Shown piece after piece: positions 17,670-25,926 of a stretch of 64,000 bases of DNA. Within the stretch, counting starts at the first letter, position 1. Every line of letters begins with the position of its first letter. Source of the DNA: Acidimicrobiia bacterium (lineage in GTDB: Bacteria; Actinomycetota; Acidimicrobiia; Acidimicrobiales; Bin134); the NCBI GenBank assembly GCA_022826705.1, contig JAJDUJ010000010.1:92348-156347 (forward strand), written 5' to 3'. The translations under genes were made by a program, and so were the position numbers. The notes below the pieces were generated by a model that was given only the letters and a program-made list of their open reading frames with translations, made no database searches and was not told where the DNA came from.

Positions 17670-18308
17670 ATGACCGCCAAGAAGACCGCTCGCAAGCCTC
17701 CGGCCAAGAAGCCGGCAAAGAAGGCAGCCAGCACCGCCAAGTCGGCTGCGAGCAAGACGGCGGCCAAATCTGCGACGAAAAAGCCCGCGGCCAAGCCCTC
17801 GACCAAGTCTGCAAGCAAGCCAGCGGCCAAATCTGCGGCCAAGAAGCCCGCCACAAAGTCAGCGGCCAAGCCGGCGGCAAAAAAGCCCGCGGCCAAGCCC
17901 GCGGCCAAAAAAACCGCCGCCAAGTCCACAGCCAAGAAGCCGCTGTTCGACAAGAAATATCTCGACAAGCAGCGCGATCTGCTGTTGGAAGAGCGCAGCC
18001 GCTACATCACCTCGGCTACCAGGCTCAAGGCCGAGGCCGATTCCCTGGTGGAAGAGCGGGAGCCGGGCGATGTCCAATTCGACGAAGAGTCGGGTGAGGG
18101 CGACACCTTGGCGGTGGAGCGGGAAAGGGATCTGGCCCTCAGTGCTCACGCCCGAGCGGCCGTCGACCAGATCGACGCCGCATTGGCCCGGATCGATAGC
18201 GGCACCTATGGCATCTGCCTGGTGTCGGGCAAGCCGATTCCCCGCCAGCGGCTGAATGCCATTCCGTGGGCAGCGGAGCGGGTTGAACACAAAGCCGGTG
18301 GATTCTGA
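17670..18308 (+). CDS. DksA/TraR-like protein with histone-H1-like Lys/Ala/Pro tail
   Basis: 212 residues in two parts. Residues 1 to about 92 are almost entirely Lys, Ala, Pro, Ser and Thr in repeats such as AAKPAAKKP, like a histone H1 tail and strongly basic. The C-terminal part has the DksA/TraR layout: a helical coiled coil with acidic residues, then DSGTYGICLVSGKPIPRQRLNAIPWA. That matches the family's YGxCxxCGxxIPxxRLxAxP motif, but the second cysteine is serine and the downstream CxxC pair is gone, so zinc binding is doubtful. DksA-family proteins bind RNA polymerase; the tail may bind nucleic acid. An in-frame GTG at 17646 is possible but less likely. Confidence 0.8.
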   Translation: MTAKKTARKPPAKKPAKKAASTAKSAASKTAAKSATKKPAAKPSTKSASKPAAKSAAKKPATKSAAKPAAKKPAAKPAAKKTAAKSTAKKPLFDKKYLDKQRDLLLEERSRYITSATRLKAEADSLVEEREPGDVQFDEESGEGDTLAVERERDLALSAHARAAVDQIDAALARIDSGTYGICLVSGKPIPRQRLNAIPWAAERVEHKAGGF

Positions 18309-18879
18309 GATAGCTGCTTCGATTGACGAAGATCACCGGTCTCGTCGTCGCCACAACCTGGTACTTCTGGGGGTGGCTGCGCTAGTAGTCGCCATCGACC
18401 AGCTAACCAAGTGGTGGGCGCTGGAGACGTTGGAAAACCGGACCATCGATTTGGTGTGGACGCTGCGGCTGCACCTGGTTTACAACACCGGAGCCGCCTT
18501 CGGCCTGGCCCAAGACTGGGACACCGTGATCGCTGTGGTGGCCCTGCTGTTTGTGATCGTGGTGGCATGGGCCAGCTGGGGGGGTCGCCGGCTGTCGATG
18601 CCGCCGGTGCTTCTGGGCATGGTGCTGGGCGGCGCCATCGGCAATCTGGCCGACAGGGCGGTAAGGGCCGGTGACGGGTTTCTGGGCGGGGCCGTGGTCG
18701 ACTTCATCGATCTCCAGTGGTGGCCGGTGTTCAACGCGGCTGACTCCGCCATCGTGGTGGCCGGGATCATCCTGGTGCTGATTGCCCCCCGCTACCGCCA
18801 AACCCAAACCGCGGATGAGGCTGATCAGCCCGGAGAGCCCGGCGGCTTCGGAGAGTCCGATGAGCCCGATGGGCCCTGA
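18298..18879 (+). CDS. lspA: Prolipoprotein signal peptidase LspA
   Basis: 193 residues from GTG at 18298, overlapping the preceding gene by 11 bp. Cleaves signal peptides from diacylated prolipoproteins. It is a four-helix membrane protein with VVAIDQLTKWWA, the YNTGAAFG motif and the two catalytic-aspartate blocks GNLADRA and FNAADSAI. The extra C-terminal 25 or so residues are acidic and Gly/Pro-rich (about 168-193), unlike the short basic tail of many LspA proteins. It overlaps the start of rluD. Confidence 0.95.
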   Translation: MDSEIAASIDEDHRSRRRHNLVLLGVAALVVAIDQLTKWWALETLENRTIDLVWTLRLHLVYNTGAAFGLAQDWDTVIAVVALLFVIVVAWASWGGRRLSMPPVLLGMVLGGAIGNLADRAVRAGDGFLGGAVVDFIDLQWWPVFNAADSAIVVAGIILVLIAPRYRQTQTADEADQPGEPGGFGESDEPDGP

Positions 18880-19813
18880 CGAGGTTGTTCCCGACGCGCT
18901 GACCGGCGAGCGCCTCGACCGAGTGGTGGCGCTGGTCTGGGAGTGCAGCCGGGCCGAGGCCGCCCGGTTGATCGACCAGCAGAAAGTAGAAGTCAACGGC
19001 ACTCCGGCGGCAAGCCGGTCGCAGCGGCTGATGTCGGGGGACCAGATCCGGCTTTCCGAGGCACCGGCCATGGGACAGCCGCTACCAGGGCCCGATCCCG
19101 AGGTGGAGTTGAACGTGGTCCATGCCGATGAATGGGTAGTCGTGGTGAGCAAACCGGCCGATCTGGTGGTGCATCCTGGATCGGGCCACGCGACGGGGAC
19201 GATGGTGAACGGCTTGCTGGCCCGATTTCCCGAGATCGCCGGCGTGGGAGAACCGGAGCGCCCCGGCATTGTCCACCGGCTCGACCGAGGCACTTCAGGG
19301 CTGCTGATGGTGGCCCGCACCCAGCACATCTACGAGGCCCTCACCGCCGCACTGGGCCGGCGGGAGGTGCATCGGGGCTATGTGGCCCTGGTGAGCGGGA
19401 TGCCGGCCGACGATCGAGGGGTGATCGACGCCCCCGTGGGACGCTCCACTCGCTATCCCATCAAGATGGCGGTGACCGCCGACGGCCGGCCGGCCCGCAC
19501 CCACTACCAGGTAACCGCTCGCATGCCCGCCCCCACCGAGCCAACTGAAGAGTCGGTGCCGTTCGACACTGCACGCCTGGAGCTGCAACTGGAAACCGGG
19601 CGCACCCATCAGATCAGGGTTCACCTGGCTGCCATCGGCCACCCGGTTCTGGGTGACGACCTCTACGGCGGCCCCGATGCCCCCGGCATCAACCGCCCCC
19701 TCCTTCATGCCCACACCCTGGGCTTTGCCCATCCCGACACAGGCGAGCAGCTCCGATTTCAGGTGGATCCCCCTGAGGACTTCTCCCGCCTCTATCGGCT
19801 TCTCTGCGGATAG
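18860..19813 (+). CDS. rluD: RluA/RluD-family rRNA pseudouridine synthase
   Basis: 317 residues. An N-terminal S4 RNA-binding domain (LDRVVALVWECSRAEAARLIDQQKVEVNG) is followed by the pseudouridine synthase domain. The catalytic aspartate is D142 in VHRLDRGTSGLL, and the ELQLETGRTHQIRVHLAAIGHPVLGDDLYG block is conserved. Isomerises uridines in 23S rRNA. It follows lspA, the common bacterial lspA-rluD pairing. ATG at 18860 lies within the lspA end and has GGAG 7-8 nt upstream; an ATG at 18869 is also possible. RluD versus another RluA-family member cannot be settled by eye. Confidence 0.88.
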   Translation: MSPMGPDEVVPDALTGERLDRVVALVWECSRAEAARLIDQQKVEVNGTPAASRSQRLMSGDQIRLSEAPAMGQPLPGPDPEVELNVVHADEWVVVVSKPADLVVHPGSGHATGTMVNGLLARFPEIAGVGEPERPGIVHRLDRGTSGLLMVARTQHIYEALTAALGRREVHRGYVALVSGMPADDRGVIDAPVGRSTRYPIKMAVTADGRPARTHYQVTARMPAPTEPTEESVPFDTARLELQLETGRTHQIRVHLAAIGHPVLGDDLYGGPDAPGINRPLLHAHTLGFAHPDTGEQLRFQVDPPEDFSRLYRLLCG

Positions 19814-19834
19814 CCAGATTCGATCAAACCTGAG

Positions 19835-20278
19835 TCAGTCGGACCCCGGCCAGGGGAGGAGGCCGCGTGCCGCCTTGGCAATGTCGTCCAGGGAGTAGTC
19901 GCTCAGCAGGTCGTGCATGATGTCGCCCACGTGGGTCCAGATGGCCAGCAGCACGCATTGGCCCTCGTGATCGCAGGCACCGTCACTATGGGGCTGGCCG
20001 AAGTCACCCAGCACTATGGGCCCGTCCACCGCGCTCACTATCTCGCTCAACTTGATCTCGGAGGCCGGTCGGGCCAGGGCGTAGCCACCCCCCGCACCCC
20101 GCTTGGAGCGCACCAGGCCGGCACCCTTTAGCGCTTGGAGAATCTGCTCTAGATAGGGCTGGGGTAGTCCGGTGCGCTCGGCGATGTCTCGGGCCGAAGT
20201 GGGACCGGACTCGTCGGGGTGCAGGGCCAGAGACAGCAGCGCCCTGCTGGCGTAGTCACCTCGAGTCGACACCCTCAC
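19835..20278 (-). CDS. Rrf2-family transcriptional regulator
   Basis: 147 residues from GTG at 20278. It has the Rrf2 winged helix (MRVSTRGDYASRALLSLALH, SARDIAERTGLPQPYLEQIL) and the wing GLVRSKRGAGGGYALAR. The cluster-binding segment has C102 and C108 with CX5C spacing, as in IscR, but no third cysteine follows at the expected place. A [2Fe-2S] or other cofactor is therefore uncertain. Family members sense iron-sulfur status, NO or redox state. It is divergent from the gene at 20339 across 60 bp, and its own -10 candidate lies 8 nt before the start codon. Confidence 0.9.
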   Translation of the reverse strand: MRVSTRGDYASRALLSLALHPDESGPTSARDIAERTGLPQPYLEQILQALKGAGLVRSKRGAGGGYALARPASEIKLSEIVSAVDGPIVLGDFGQPHSDGACDHEGQCVLLAIWTHVGDIMHDLLSDYSLDDIAKAARGLLPWPGSD

Positions 20279-20286
20279 GAGCCATC

Positions 20287-20329
20287 ACACTACTTCTCAA
20301 TCTTCCCCGCATGGTTGAGCCGATAGTTT
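20287..20329. promoter_or_regulatory. Divergent leaderless promoters between the Rrf2 gene and the phosphodiesterase gene
   Basis: On the minus strand TAGTGT (20292-20287) ends 8 nt before the GTG at 20278. On the plus strand TAGTTT (20324-20329) ends 9 nt before the ATG at 20339. Neither gene has a Shine-Dalgarno sequence. The two -10 boxes are about 31 bp apart, so an Rrf2 dimer bound here could control both, which is inference. Confidence 0.45.
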
Positions 20330-20338
20330 GAATGCCGA

Positions 20339-21526
20339 ATGGGAAGCCCAAGCCAGTACAGCCCTCCAGCAGCCAGCGGTGGGATCACCGGCTTTCCGGT
20401 GCTGCCCGACTACCGGGAGTCTTGCCTGAGCAATGTGGTGCCGGCCCTGCTCGGCCCGCCCGATGCCGCCCGGTGGCTGCCCGATCCAATCCGTGAGGCC
20501 AAGGCAGTGGTGCTGTTGCTGATCGATGGGATGGGGTGGGAGCAGCTCCAAGACCGGGCCGAGCTGACCCCGGTGATGTCGGCCATGGAAGGAGGTCCCA
20601 TCACCACGGTGGCCCCGACCACCACTACCACGGCCCTGACATCGCTGGTCACCGGGGCGACGCCAGGCGAGCACGGCCTGATCGGCTACCAGATCTACAT
20701 CCAGGGGCAGGTGCTCAACGCCCTGCGGTGGACCGCGGGTGCCAAACCGTCTGATGCCCGCAAGTCCCTCGTTCCCGAGCAGGTCCAAACCCGGCCCGCC
20801 TTCTTCGGGCGCCGGGTGCCGGCAGTGGGCCGCAGCGAATTCCGGGGAACCGGCTTCACCCGGGCTCATCTCGACGGGGTGGACCACAGGGGGTACAAGC
20901 TGACCAGCTCCATCGCCGTAGAGGTGCAGAAGCTGGTGGAGGGGGGTGAGCCGCTCGTTTACGCCTACTACGACGGGCCCGACCGGATTGCTCACGAGTA
21001 CGGGTTCGGCCCCTACTTGGACGCCGAGTTCGCAGAAGTCGACCGCCTGGTGGCCCAGATCCTGGCCGTGCTGCCCCCAGAGGCGGCGCTGCTGGTGGTG
21101 TCCGACCATGGACAGGTCATGGTGGGCGACAACAAGGTGGAGCTGGCCCGCGACGTTCTCGCCCTCACCGCGGTCACCTCGGGAGAGGCTCGATTCCGCT
21201 GGCTCCACGCCCGTCCCGGGCGAGCCGGCGAGCTTCTGGACGCGGCTTCCGAGCGCTATGGCCGCCATGGCCTGGTGGTAAACCGCCAGCAGGTGCTGGA
21301 CGAGGGCTGGTTCGGTCCCCATGTGGGGCCGGAGGCCCGGTCTCGGATGGGCGACGTGGCCCTGGTGCCCTGCGACCCGGTGGCCTTCGTGGAGCCCAAG
21401 CCCGTGCCTCAGAGCCAAACCGGGGGAGGGGGCCGGCCCACGTTTGAGCTGCTGGGCCGCCATGGCTCGCTGACATCGGCGGAGATGTTGGTTCCCTGTC
21501 TGGCCGCGTTCGGCGCCCGCGCCTGA
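20339..21526 (+). CDS. Alkaline-phosphatase-superfamily phosphodiesterase/nucleotide pyrophosphatase
   Basis: 395 residues of the type I phosphodiesterase/nucleotide pyrophosphatase family. The metal-binding N-terminal aspartate is in VVLLLIDGMGWEQLQ. The nucleophile region is APTTTTTALTSLVTGATPGEHGLIGY, a threonine nucleophile being usual. Distal metal ligands are in YYDGPDRIAHEYG and VVSDHGQVMVGD. No signal peptide is visible, so it appears cytoplasmic. The substrate is unknown. It is divergently paired with the Rrf2 regulator. Confidence 0.85.
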   Translation: MGSPSQYSPPAASGGITGFPVLPDYRESCLSNVVPALLGPPDAARWLPDPIREAKAVVLLLIDGMGWEQLQDRAELTPVMSAMEGGPITTVAPTTTTTALTSLVTGATPGEHGLIGYQIYIQGQVLNALRWTAGAKPSDARKSLVPEQVQTRPAFFGRRVPAVGRSEFRGTGFTRAHLDGVDHRGYKLTSSIAVEVQKLVEGGEPLVYAYYDGPDRIAHEYGFGPYLDAEFAEVDRLVAQILAVLPPEAALLVVSDHGQVMVGDNKVELARDVLALTAVTSGEARFRWLHARPGRAGELLDAASERYGRHGLVVNRQQVLDEGWFGPHVGPEARSRMGDVALVPCDPVAFVEPKPVPQSQTGGGGRPTFELLGRHGSLTSAEMLVPCLAAFGARA

Positions 21527-21552
21527 GGATGTGCCCGAACTCGCCGGTGGGC

Positions 21553-21629
21553 GGGTAAATTTCCAGCCATGTCAGACACCGGTCAGTTGGCCAGAGGGTA
21601 GGTTTCCAGCCATGTCAGACACCGGTCAG
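21553..21629 (+). repeat. 43-bp-period tandem duplication of the pafE promoter and start
   Basis: A 34-bp unit occurs at 21553-21586 and 21596-21629 with 32 of 34 bases identical. Each copy contains a TANNNT box (TAAATT 21556-21561; TAGGTT 21599-21604), a 7-nt spacer and an ATG followed by the first codons of pafE (MSDTGQ). The first copy's ATG (21569) opens a 10-codon frame that stops at TAG 21599-21601, whose TA is shared with the second -10 box. Confidence 0.85.
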
Positions 21630-22115
21630 CCGGCATCGGCTGAGCCTGCGGAGATCGTCCACGAGACGCCGCCCGTCGACGGCGACCCGGCGGAGCTCGC
21701 ATCGGCCCGGGAGGCCATCGAGCAGCCGGCCAAGGTCATGAGGGTGGGCACGATGATGAAGCAGCTCTTGGACGAGGTGCGCGACGCCTCCCTCGACGAG
21801 TCGAGCCGCGACCGGCTGAGAGAGATCTACGAAACCTCGATCGAAGAGCTGGGCTCCGCGCTGTCGCCCGACCTCAATGAGGAGCTCGACCGCCTGATCC
21901 TGCCCTTCCCCGAAGACCACCCTCCCAGCCAAGCCGAGCTCCAGGTGGCGAAGGCCCAGCTGGTGGGCTGGCTGGAGGGCCTAATCCAGGGCATCCAGGC
22001 TGCTTTGTTCGCCCAACAGGTGTCGGCGCAGCAGCAGCTGGCCAACATCCGCGCCGAACTTCCCCCCGGCGCCGCCCGCCTCCCGCACGACAAAGCACCG
22101 GGAACGTATCTCTAG
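21612..22115 (+). CDS. pafE: Bacterial proteasome activator Bpa/PafE
   Basis: 167 residues. The core (about 40-150) matches mycobacterial PafE/Bpa closely: EQPAKVMRVGTMMKQLL, EVRDASLDESSRDRLREI, ELDRLILPF and QLVGWLEGLIQGIQAALFAQQ. This is a ring-forming helical bundle that opens the 20S proteasome gate without ATP. The C-terminus ends GTYL, equivalent to the GQYL gate-opening (HbYX-like) tail of the mycobacterial protein. Residues 1-35 are acidic and disordered. The presence of Bpa predicts a 20S proteasome elsewhere in the genome. A duplicated leader precedes the gene. Confidence 0.93.
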   Translation: MSDTGQPASAEPAEIVHETPPVDGDPAELASAREAIEQPAKVMRVGTMMKQLLDEVRDASLDESSRDRLREIYETSIEELGSALSPDLNEELDRLILPFPEDHPPSQAELQVAKAQLVGWLEGLIQGIQAALFAQQVSAQQQLANIRAELPPGAARLPHDKAPGTYL

Positions 22116-22188
22116 CGGTCCAATAACCATGGAAAACGCGGGAATTCTCGGGAGACGAGCATGGGCCCTCCCGTCTTGGTATGGTCAG

Positions 22189-22208
22189 AAACTACAACTC
22201 TGTAGTTT
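22189..22208. promoter_or_regulatory. Inverted repeat upstream of dnaE
   Basis: Perfect 8-bp arms AAACTACA and TGTAGTTT around a 4-bp spacer, 37 bp before the dnaE start codon. It looks like a dimeric operator half-site pair. It is not the actinobacterial SOS box, and the cognate regulator is unknown. Confidence 0.5.
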
Positions 22209-22227
22209 TCCACAACCTAGCCACAGA

Positions 22228-22236
22228 TTGTCCACA
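22228..22236 (+). promoter_or_regulatory. DnaA-box-like site before dnaE
   Basis: TTGTCCACA is an exact match to the actinobacterial DnaA-box consensus and ends 8 bp before the dnaE GTG. A weaker reverse-orientation relative (TTTTCCACAA) lies about 20 bp upstream. A single box near a replication gene suggests DnaA-linked control rather than an origin. Confidence 0.5.
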
Positions 22237-22244
22237 GGAGTGCT

Positions 22245-25200
22245 GTGTCCAGTTCATTCACCCACCTCCACGTCCATACCGAGTACTCCATCCTCGACGG
22301 TGCCTCCCGGGTGAGCGAGCTCGTCCAGGCCGCCGCCGCCGACGGGCAGCCGGCGCTGGGGATGACCGACCACGGCAACATGTACGGGGTTGTCGACTTC
22401 TACAAAACGTGCCACTCCGAGGGAGTCAAGCCGGTGATCGGCACCGAGGCCTACATGGCCCACGAGAACAGAAGTGAGCGGCCCACTCGGCGGGGCAAGG
22501 TCGACGACAGCGGGGGCAGCACCGAGGGGGGACACAAGCTCTATTACCACCTCACGCTGTTGGCTGAGAACAACACCGGCTACAAGAACCTCATCCAGCT
22601 TTCCAGCCGGGCCTTCCTCGAGGGCTACTACTACAAGCCCCGGCTCGACTGGGAGCTGCTGGCCGAACACAGCGAGGGGCTGATCTGCTCCACCGGCTGT
22701 CTGGGCGGCCACGTTCTCCAGGCCCTGCTGCGCGACGACTACGACGACGCGGTGGCCAAGGCGGCCCGGCTCCAGGACATCTTCGGCAAGGAGAACCTGT
22801 TCGTGGAGATCCAAGACCACGGCATCGATGCGCAGATTCGCACCAACCCCGAACTGATCAAGCTGGCCCGCCAGATCAACGCCCCCCTGTTGGCCACCAA
22901 CGACAGCCACTACACCCATCGACACGACGCCGAGGCCCACGATGCCCTGCTGTGCGTGCAAACCGGCTCGCTGGTGGGCGACACCGACCGCATGAAGTTC
23001 GACGGCAGCGAGCACTACCTCAAGACGGCGGCGGAGATGCGCCACGTGTTCTCCGACCTGATCCCGGCCTGCGACAACACGCTGTTGATTGCGGAGCGGG
23101 CCAATGTGGAGATCGAGTTCGGCAAGCCGCAGCTCCCCGACTTCCCCATACCCGATGAATACGAGAACGCCGACGAATACCTACAAGCCCTGACCCTGAA
23201 GGGGGCCGAAGCCCGGTGGGGGAGTCCCCTGACTGATGTGGTGGCGGATCGGCTGGCCTATGAGCTCAAGGTCATCTCCGACATGGGCTTCTCCTCCTAC
23301 TTCCTGATCACCTGGGACCTGATCCGCTACGCCCGGGAGCGGGGCATCCGAGTGGGGCCGGGCCGGGGCAGCGCGGCCGGGTGCGCCGTGGCCTACTCCC
23401 TCCAGATCACCGATCTCGACCCGATTCGCTACGACCTGCTGTTTGAGCGCTTCCTCAATCCCTCCCGGGTATCCATGCCCGACATCGACATGGACTTCGA
23501 CTCCCGCTACCGCGACGAGATCATCCGCTACGTGTCCCACAAGTACGGCGAAGACCATGTGGCCCAGATCATCACCTTCTCCACCATCAAGGCCCGGGCC
23601 GCGGTGCGCGACAGCGCCCGGGTGCTGAACTACCCCTACGCCCTGGGCGACAAGCTGGCCAAGGCCATGCCCCCGCTGGTGCTGGGCCGCGACACCCCGC
23701 TGTGGGCCTGCCTGGAGAAGACCGACGAATTCGCCGACGGCTACACCGCGGCCGCCGAGCTGCGGGAGATGTGCGAGAGCGACGAGGACGCCCGCAAGGT
23801 GGTGGATGTGGCCCGGGGCTTGGAGGGCCTGCGCCGCCAAGACAGCATTCACGCCGCCGCCGTGGTGATCACCAAGGATCCGCTCACCGAGCACCTCCCC
23901 ATTCAGCGCAAGGCCTCGTCGGGGCAGTCCTACGAGGAGGCCCCCATCGTCACCCAGTACGAGATGCACGCGGTGGAGGACCTCGGGCTGCTCAAAATGG
24001 ACTTCTTGGGCCTGCGGAACCTCGACGTGATCGAGGACACCGTCGGCCTCATCAAGCAGTCCCACGGCGTGGACATCGACATCGACAATGTGCCGCTGGA
24101 CGATTCCGCCACTTACGAGATGCTGGGTCGGGGGGAGACCATCGGGATATTCCAGCTGGAGAGCGGCCCGATGCGCTCGTTGATCCGGTCGCTCAAGCCC
24201 ACCTGCTTCGACGACGTGGCCGCCCTGGTGGCCCTCTACCGGCCCGGCCCGATGGCGGCCAACATGCACAACGACTACGCCGACCGCAAGAACGACCGCA
24301 AACCGGTGCAGGTGTTCCATGAGGACGCCGCCGACATCCTGTCCGACACCTACGGGTTGATGATCTATCAGGAGAGCGTGATGCGGGTGGCCCAGAAGTT
24401 TGCGGGCTACACCCTGGCCGAGGCCGACAACCTCCGCAAGGCCTGCGGCAAGAAAGACCGGGAGATGATGGCCAAGGAGCGGGACTCCTTCGTAGCCGGC
24501 TGCGAGAAGAGCGGTTACGGCGAGGAGCTGGGCACCGAGCTGTTCGACATCATCGAGCAGTTTGCCGACTACGCCTTCAACAAGAGCCACTCCTACGGCT
24601 ACGGGCTCATCTCCTATCAGTGCTCCTTCCTCAAGGCCAACTATCCGGTGGAGTACATGGCCGCGCTGTTGACCAGCGTGAAAAGCAAGCTGGAGAAGGC
24701 GGCGGTGTATCTGGCTGAGTGCCGCCAGCGGGGGATCGAGGTAACGCTGCCCGATGTGAACCGCTCCCAGTCCGACTTTGCGGCCATCGGCTCCGACCGC
24801 GGCGAGCAGTCCATCTCCTTCGGGCTCTCCGCAATCCGCAACGTGGGAGCGGGCGCGGCGCAGATGATCTTGGATGAGCGGGAGAAGAACGGGCCGTACA
24901 GCGACTTCCACGACTTCTGCCAGCGGGTTGATCCGCTGGTGCTGAACAAGGGGACCGTGGAGGCGCTCATCAAAGGGGGCACCTTCGACTCCCTAGGACA
25001 TCCCCGCCAGGGGCTGTTGAACGTGTTCGAGCCCATCGTGCGGCGCGGTGTCCAGCAGCAGCGAGAGCGCGAGCAGGGAGTGATGAGCCTGTTCGACGAG
25101 GGCGGTGCCGATGCCTTCCAAGACGACATAGAGATTCCCGATACCGAGTTCGACAAGTCTCGGAGGCTGGCCGCCGAACGGGAGATGCTCGGGCTGTACG

Positions 25201-25781
25201 TGTCCGACCACCCCATCATGGGCATGGAAGGGGTGCTGGCCCGCAAGACCACCCATCGGATCGACCACCTGGCCGAAGCGGAGGAGGGCGCCTCGGTGAA
25301 AGTGGGCGGGGTGGTGAGCAACTTCCGCAAGAGGTGGACCAGGAAGGGCGACCAGATGGCGTCATTCGACCTTGAGGACATGTACGGAACCATGGAGGTG
25401 ACGCTGTTCCCCCGGGCGATGGAAGAGCACGGTCACAAGATCGAGGACGATCTGGTGGTTGTTCTGGAGGGGCGACTGGATCACCGCGACGAGGAGCCCA
25501 ACTTGATCTGCTACGGGGTGGAGCCGGTGCGGGCCGACTGGGCCAACGGCCTCGGCCCCCTTAAGGTGAACATCAACACCCAAAAGCTGACCATCGACCG
25601 GATCGATACCCTCAAGTCGATTTTCGCCAGCCATCCGGGGAAGTCAGAAGTGGTCTTGATGCTCGGTGACGACAAGGGAATCAAGCTCTCATCGGACTAC
25701 GGAGTGGACACGGGAAGTGGGTTGATCGGCCTGTTGCGGGAGGAGCTGGGCAGCAACGCCATAGCCGTGCAGCCCGACTAG
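22245..25781 (+). CDS. dnaE: DNA polymerase III alpha subunit DnaE
   Basis: 1178 residues, the replicative polymerase catalytic subunit. An N-terminal PHP domain starts HLHVHTEYSILDGAS. The polymerase core includes GPGRGSAAGCAVAYSL and the catalytic PDIDMDF (412-418). HhH and OB-fold regions complete the C-terminal half (VKVGGVVSNFRKRWTRKGDQMASFDLED). The length fits DnaE1-type proteins. Start is GTG at 22245, with CAGGAG 4 nt upstream. Upstream lie a DnaA-like box and an inverted repeat. Confidence 0.97.
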   Translation: MSSSFTHLHVHTEYSILDGASRVSELVQAAAADGQPALGMTDHGNMYGVVDFYKTCHSEGVKPVIGTEAYMAHENRSERPTRRGKVDDSGGSTEGGHKLYYHLTLLAENNTGYKNLIQLSSRAFLEGYYYKPRLDWELLAEHSEGLICSTGCLGGHVLQALLRDDYDDAVAKAARLQDIFGKENLFVEIQDHGIDAQIRTNPELIKLARQINAPLLATNDSHYTHRHDAEAHDALLCVQTGSLVGDTDRMKFDGSEHYLKTAAEMRHVFSDLIPACDNTLLIAERANVEIEFGKPQLPDFPIPDEYENADEYLQALTLKGAEARWGSPLTDVVADRLAYELKVISDMGFSSYFLITWDLIRYARERGIRVGPGRGSAAGCAVAYSLQITDLDPIRYDLLFERFLNPSRVSMPDIDMDFDSRYRDEIIRYVSHKYGEDHVAQIITFSTIKARAAVRDSARVLNYPYALGDKLAKAMPPLVLGRDTPLWACLEKTDEFADGYTAAAELREMCESDEDARKVVDVARGLEGLRRQDSIHAAAVVITKDPLTEHLPIQRKASSGQSYEEAPIVTQYEMHAVEDLGLLKMDFLGLRNLDVIEDTVGLIKQSHGVDIDIDNVPLDDSATYEMLGRGETIGIFQLESGPMRSLIRSLKPTCFDDVAALVALYRPGPMAANMHNDYADRKNDRKPVQVFHEDAADILSDTYGLMIYQESVMRVAQKFAGYTLAEADNLRKACGKKDREMMAKERDSFVAGCEKSGYGEELGTELFDIIEQFADYAFNKSHSYGYGLISYQCSFLKANYPVEYMAALLTSVKSKLEKAAVYLAECRQRGIEVTLPDVNRSQSDFAAIGSDRGEQSISFGLSAIRNVGAGAAQMILDEREKNGPYSDFHDFCQRVDPLVLNKGTVEALIKGGTFDSLGHPRQGLLNVFEPIVRRGVQQQREREQGVMSLFDEGGADAFQDDIEIPDTEFDKSRRLAAEREMLGLYVSDHPIMGMEGVLARKTTHRIDHLAEAEEGASVKVGGVVSNFRKRWTRKGDQMASFDLEDMYGTMEVTLFPRAMEEHGHKIEDDLVVVLEGRLDHRDEEPNLICYGVEPVRADWANGLGPLKVNINTQKLTIDRIDTLKSIFASHPGKSEVVLMLGDDKGIKLSSDYGVDTGSGLIGLLREELGSNAIAVQPD

Positions 25782-25813
25782 CTGGCGTTTTGCCGAAAGC
25801 GGTCAATCATCGA

Positions 25814-25837
25814 AAACCCTTGCAATCCTGCGGGTTT
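25814..25837 (+). terminator. Possible terminator after dnaE
   Basis: A hairpin pairs AAACCC (25814-25819) with GGGTTT (25832-25837), and inside a 2-nt bulge GCA pairs with TGC across a 4-nt loop. There is no real T-run after it, so termination is only possible. Confidence 0.35.
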
Positions 25838-25926
25838 GCGCGCCTACCGGAGCGATTGATGGACTATAGGGGTGCCCACGGGCGGAAATCTGTGGGGGAC
25901 CAGCCAGCAAGGAGGGCGAGCAGCGC

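Noticed and set aside
22189..22236. Replication origin before dnaE
   Set aside because: Only one good DnaA box and one weak one; no AT-rich unwinding region and no dnaA or dnaN nearby.
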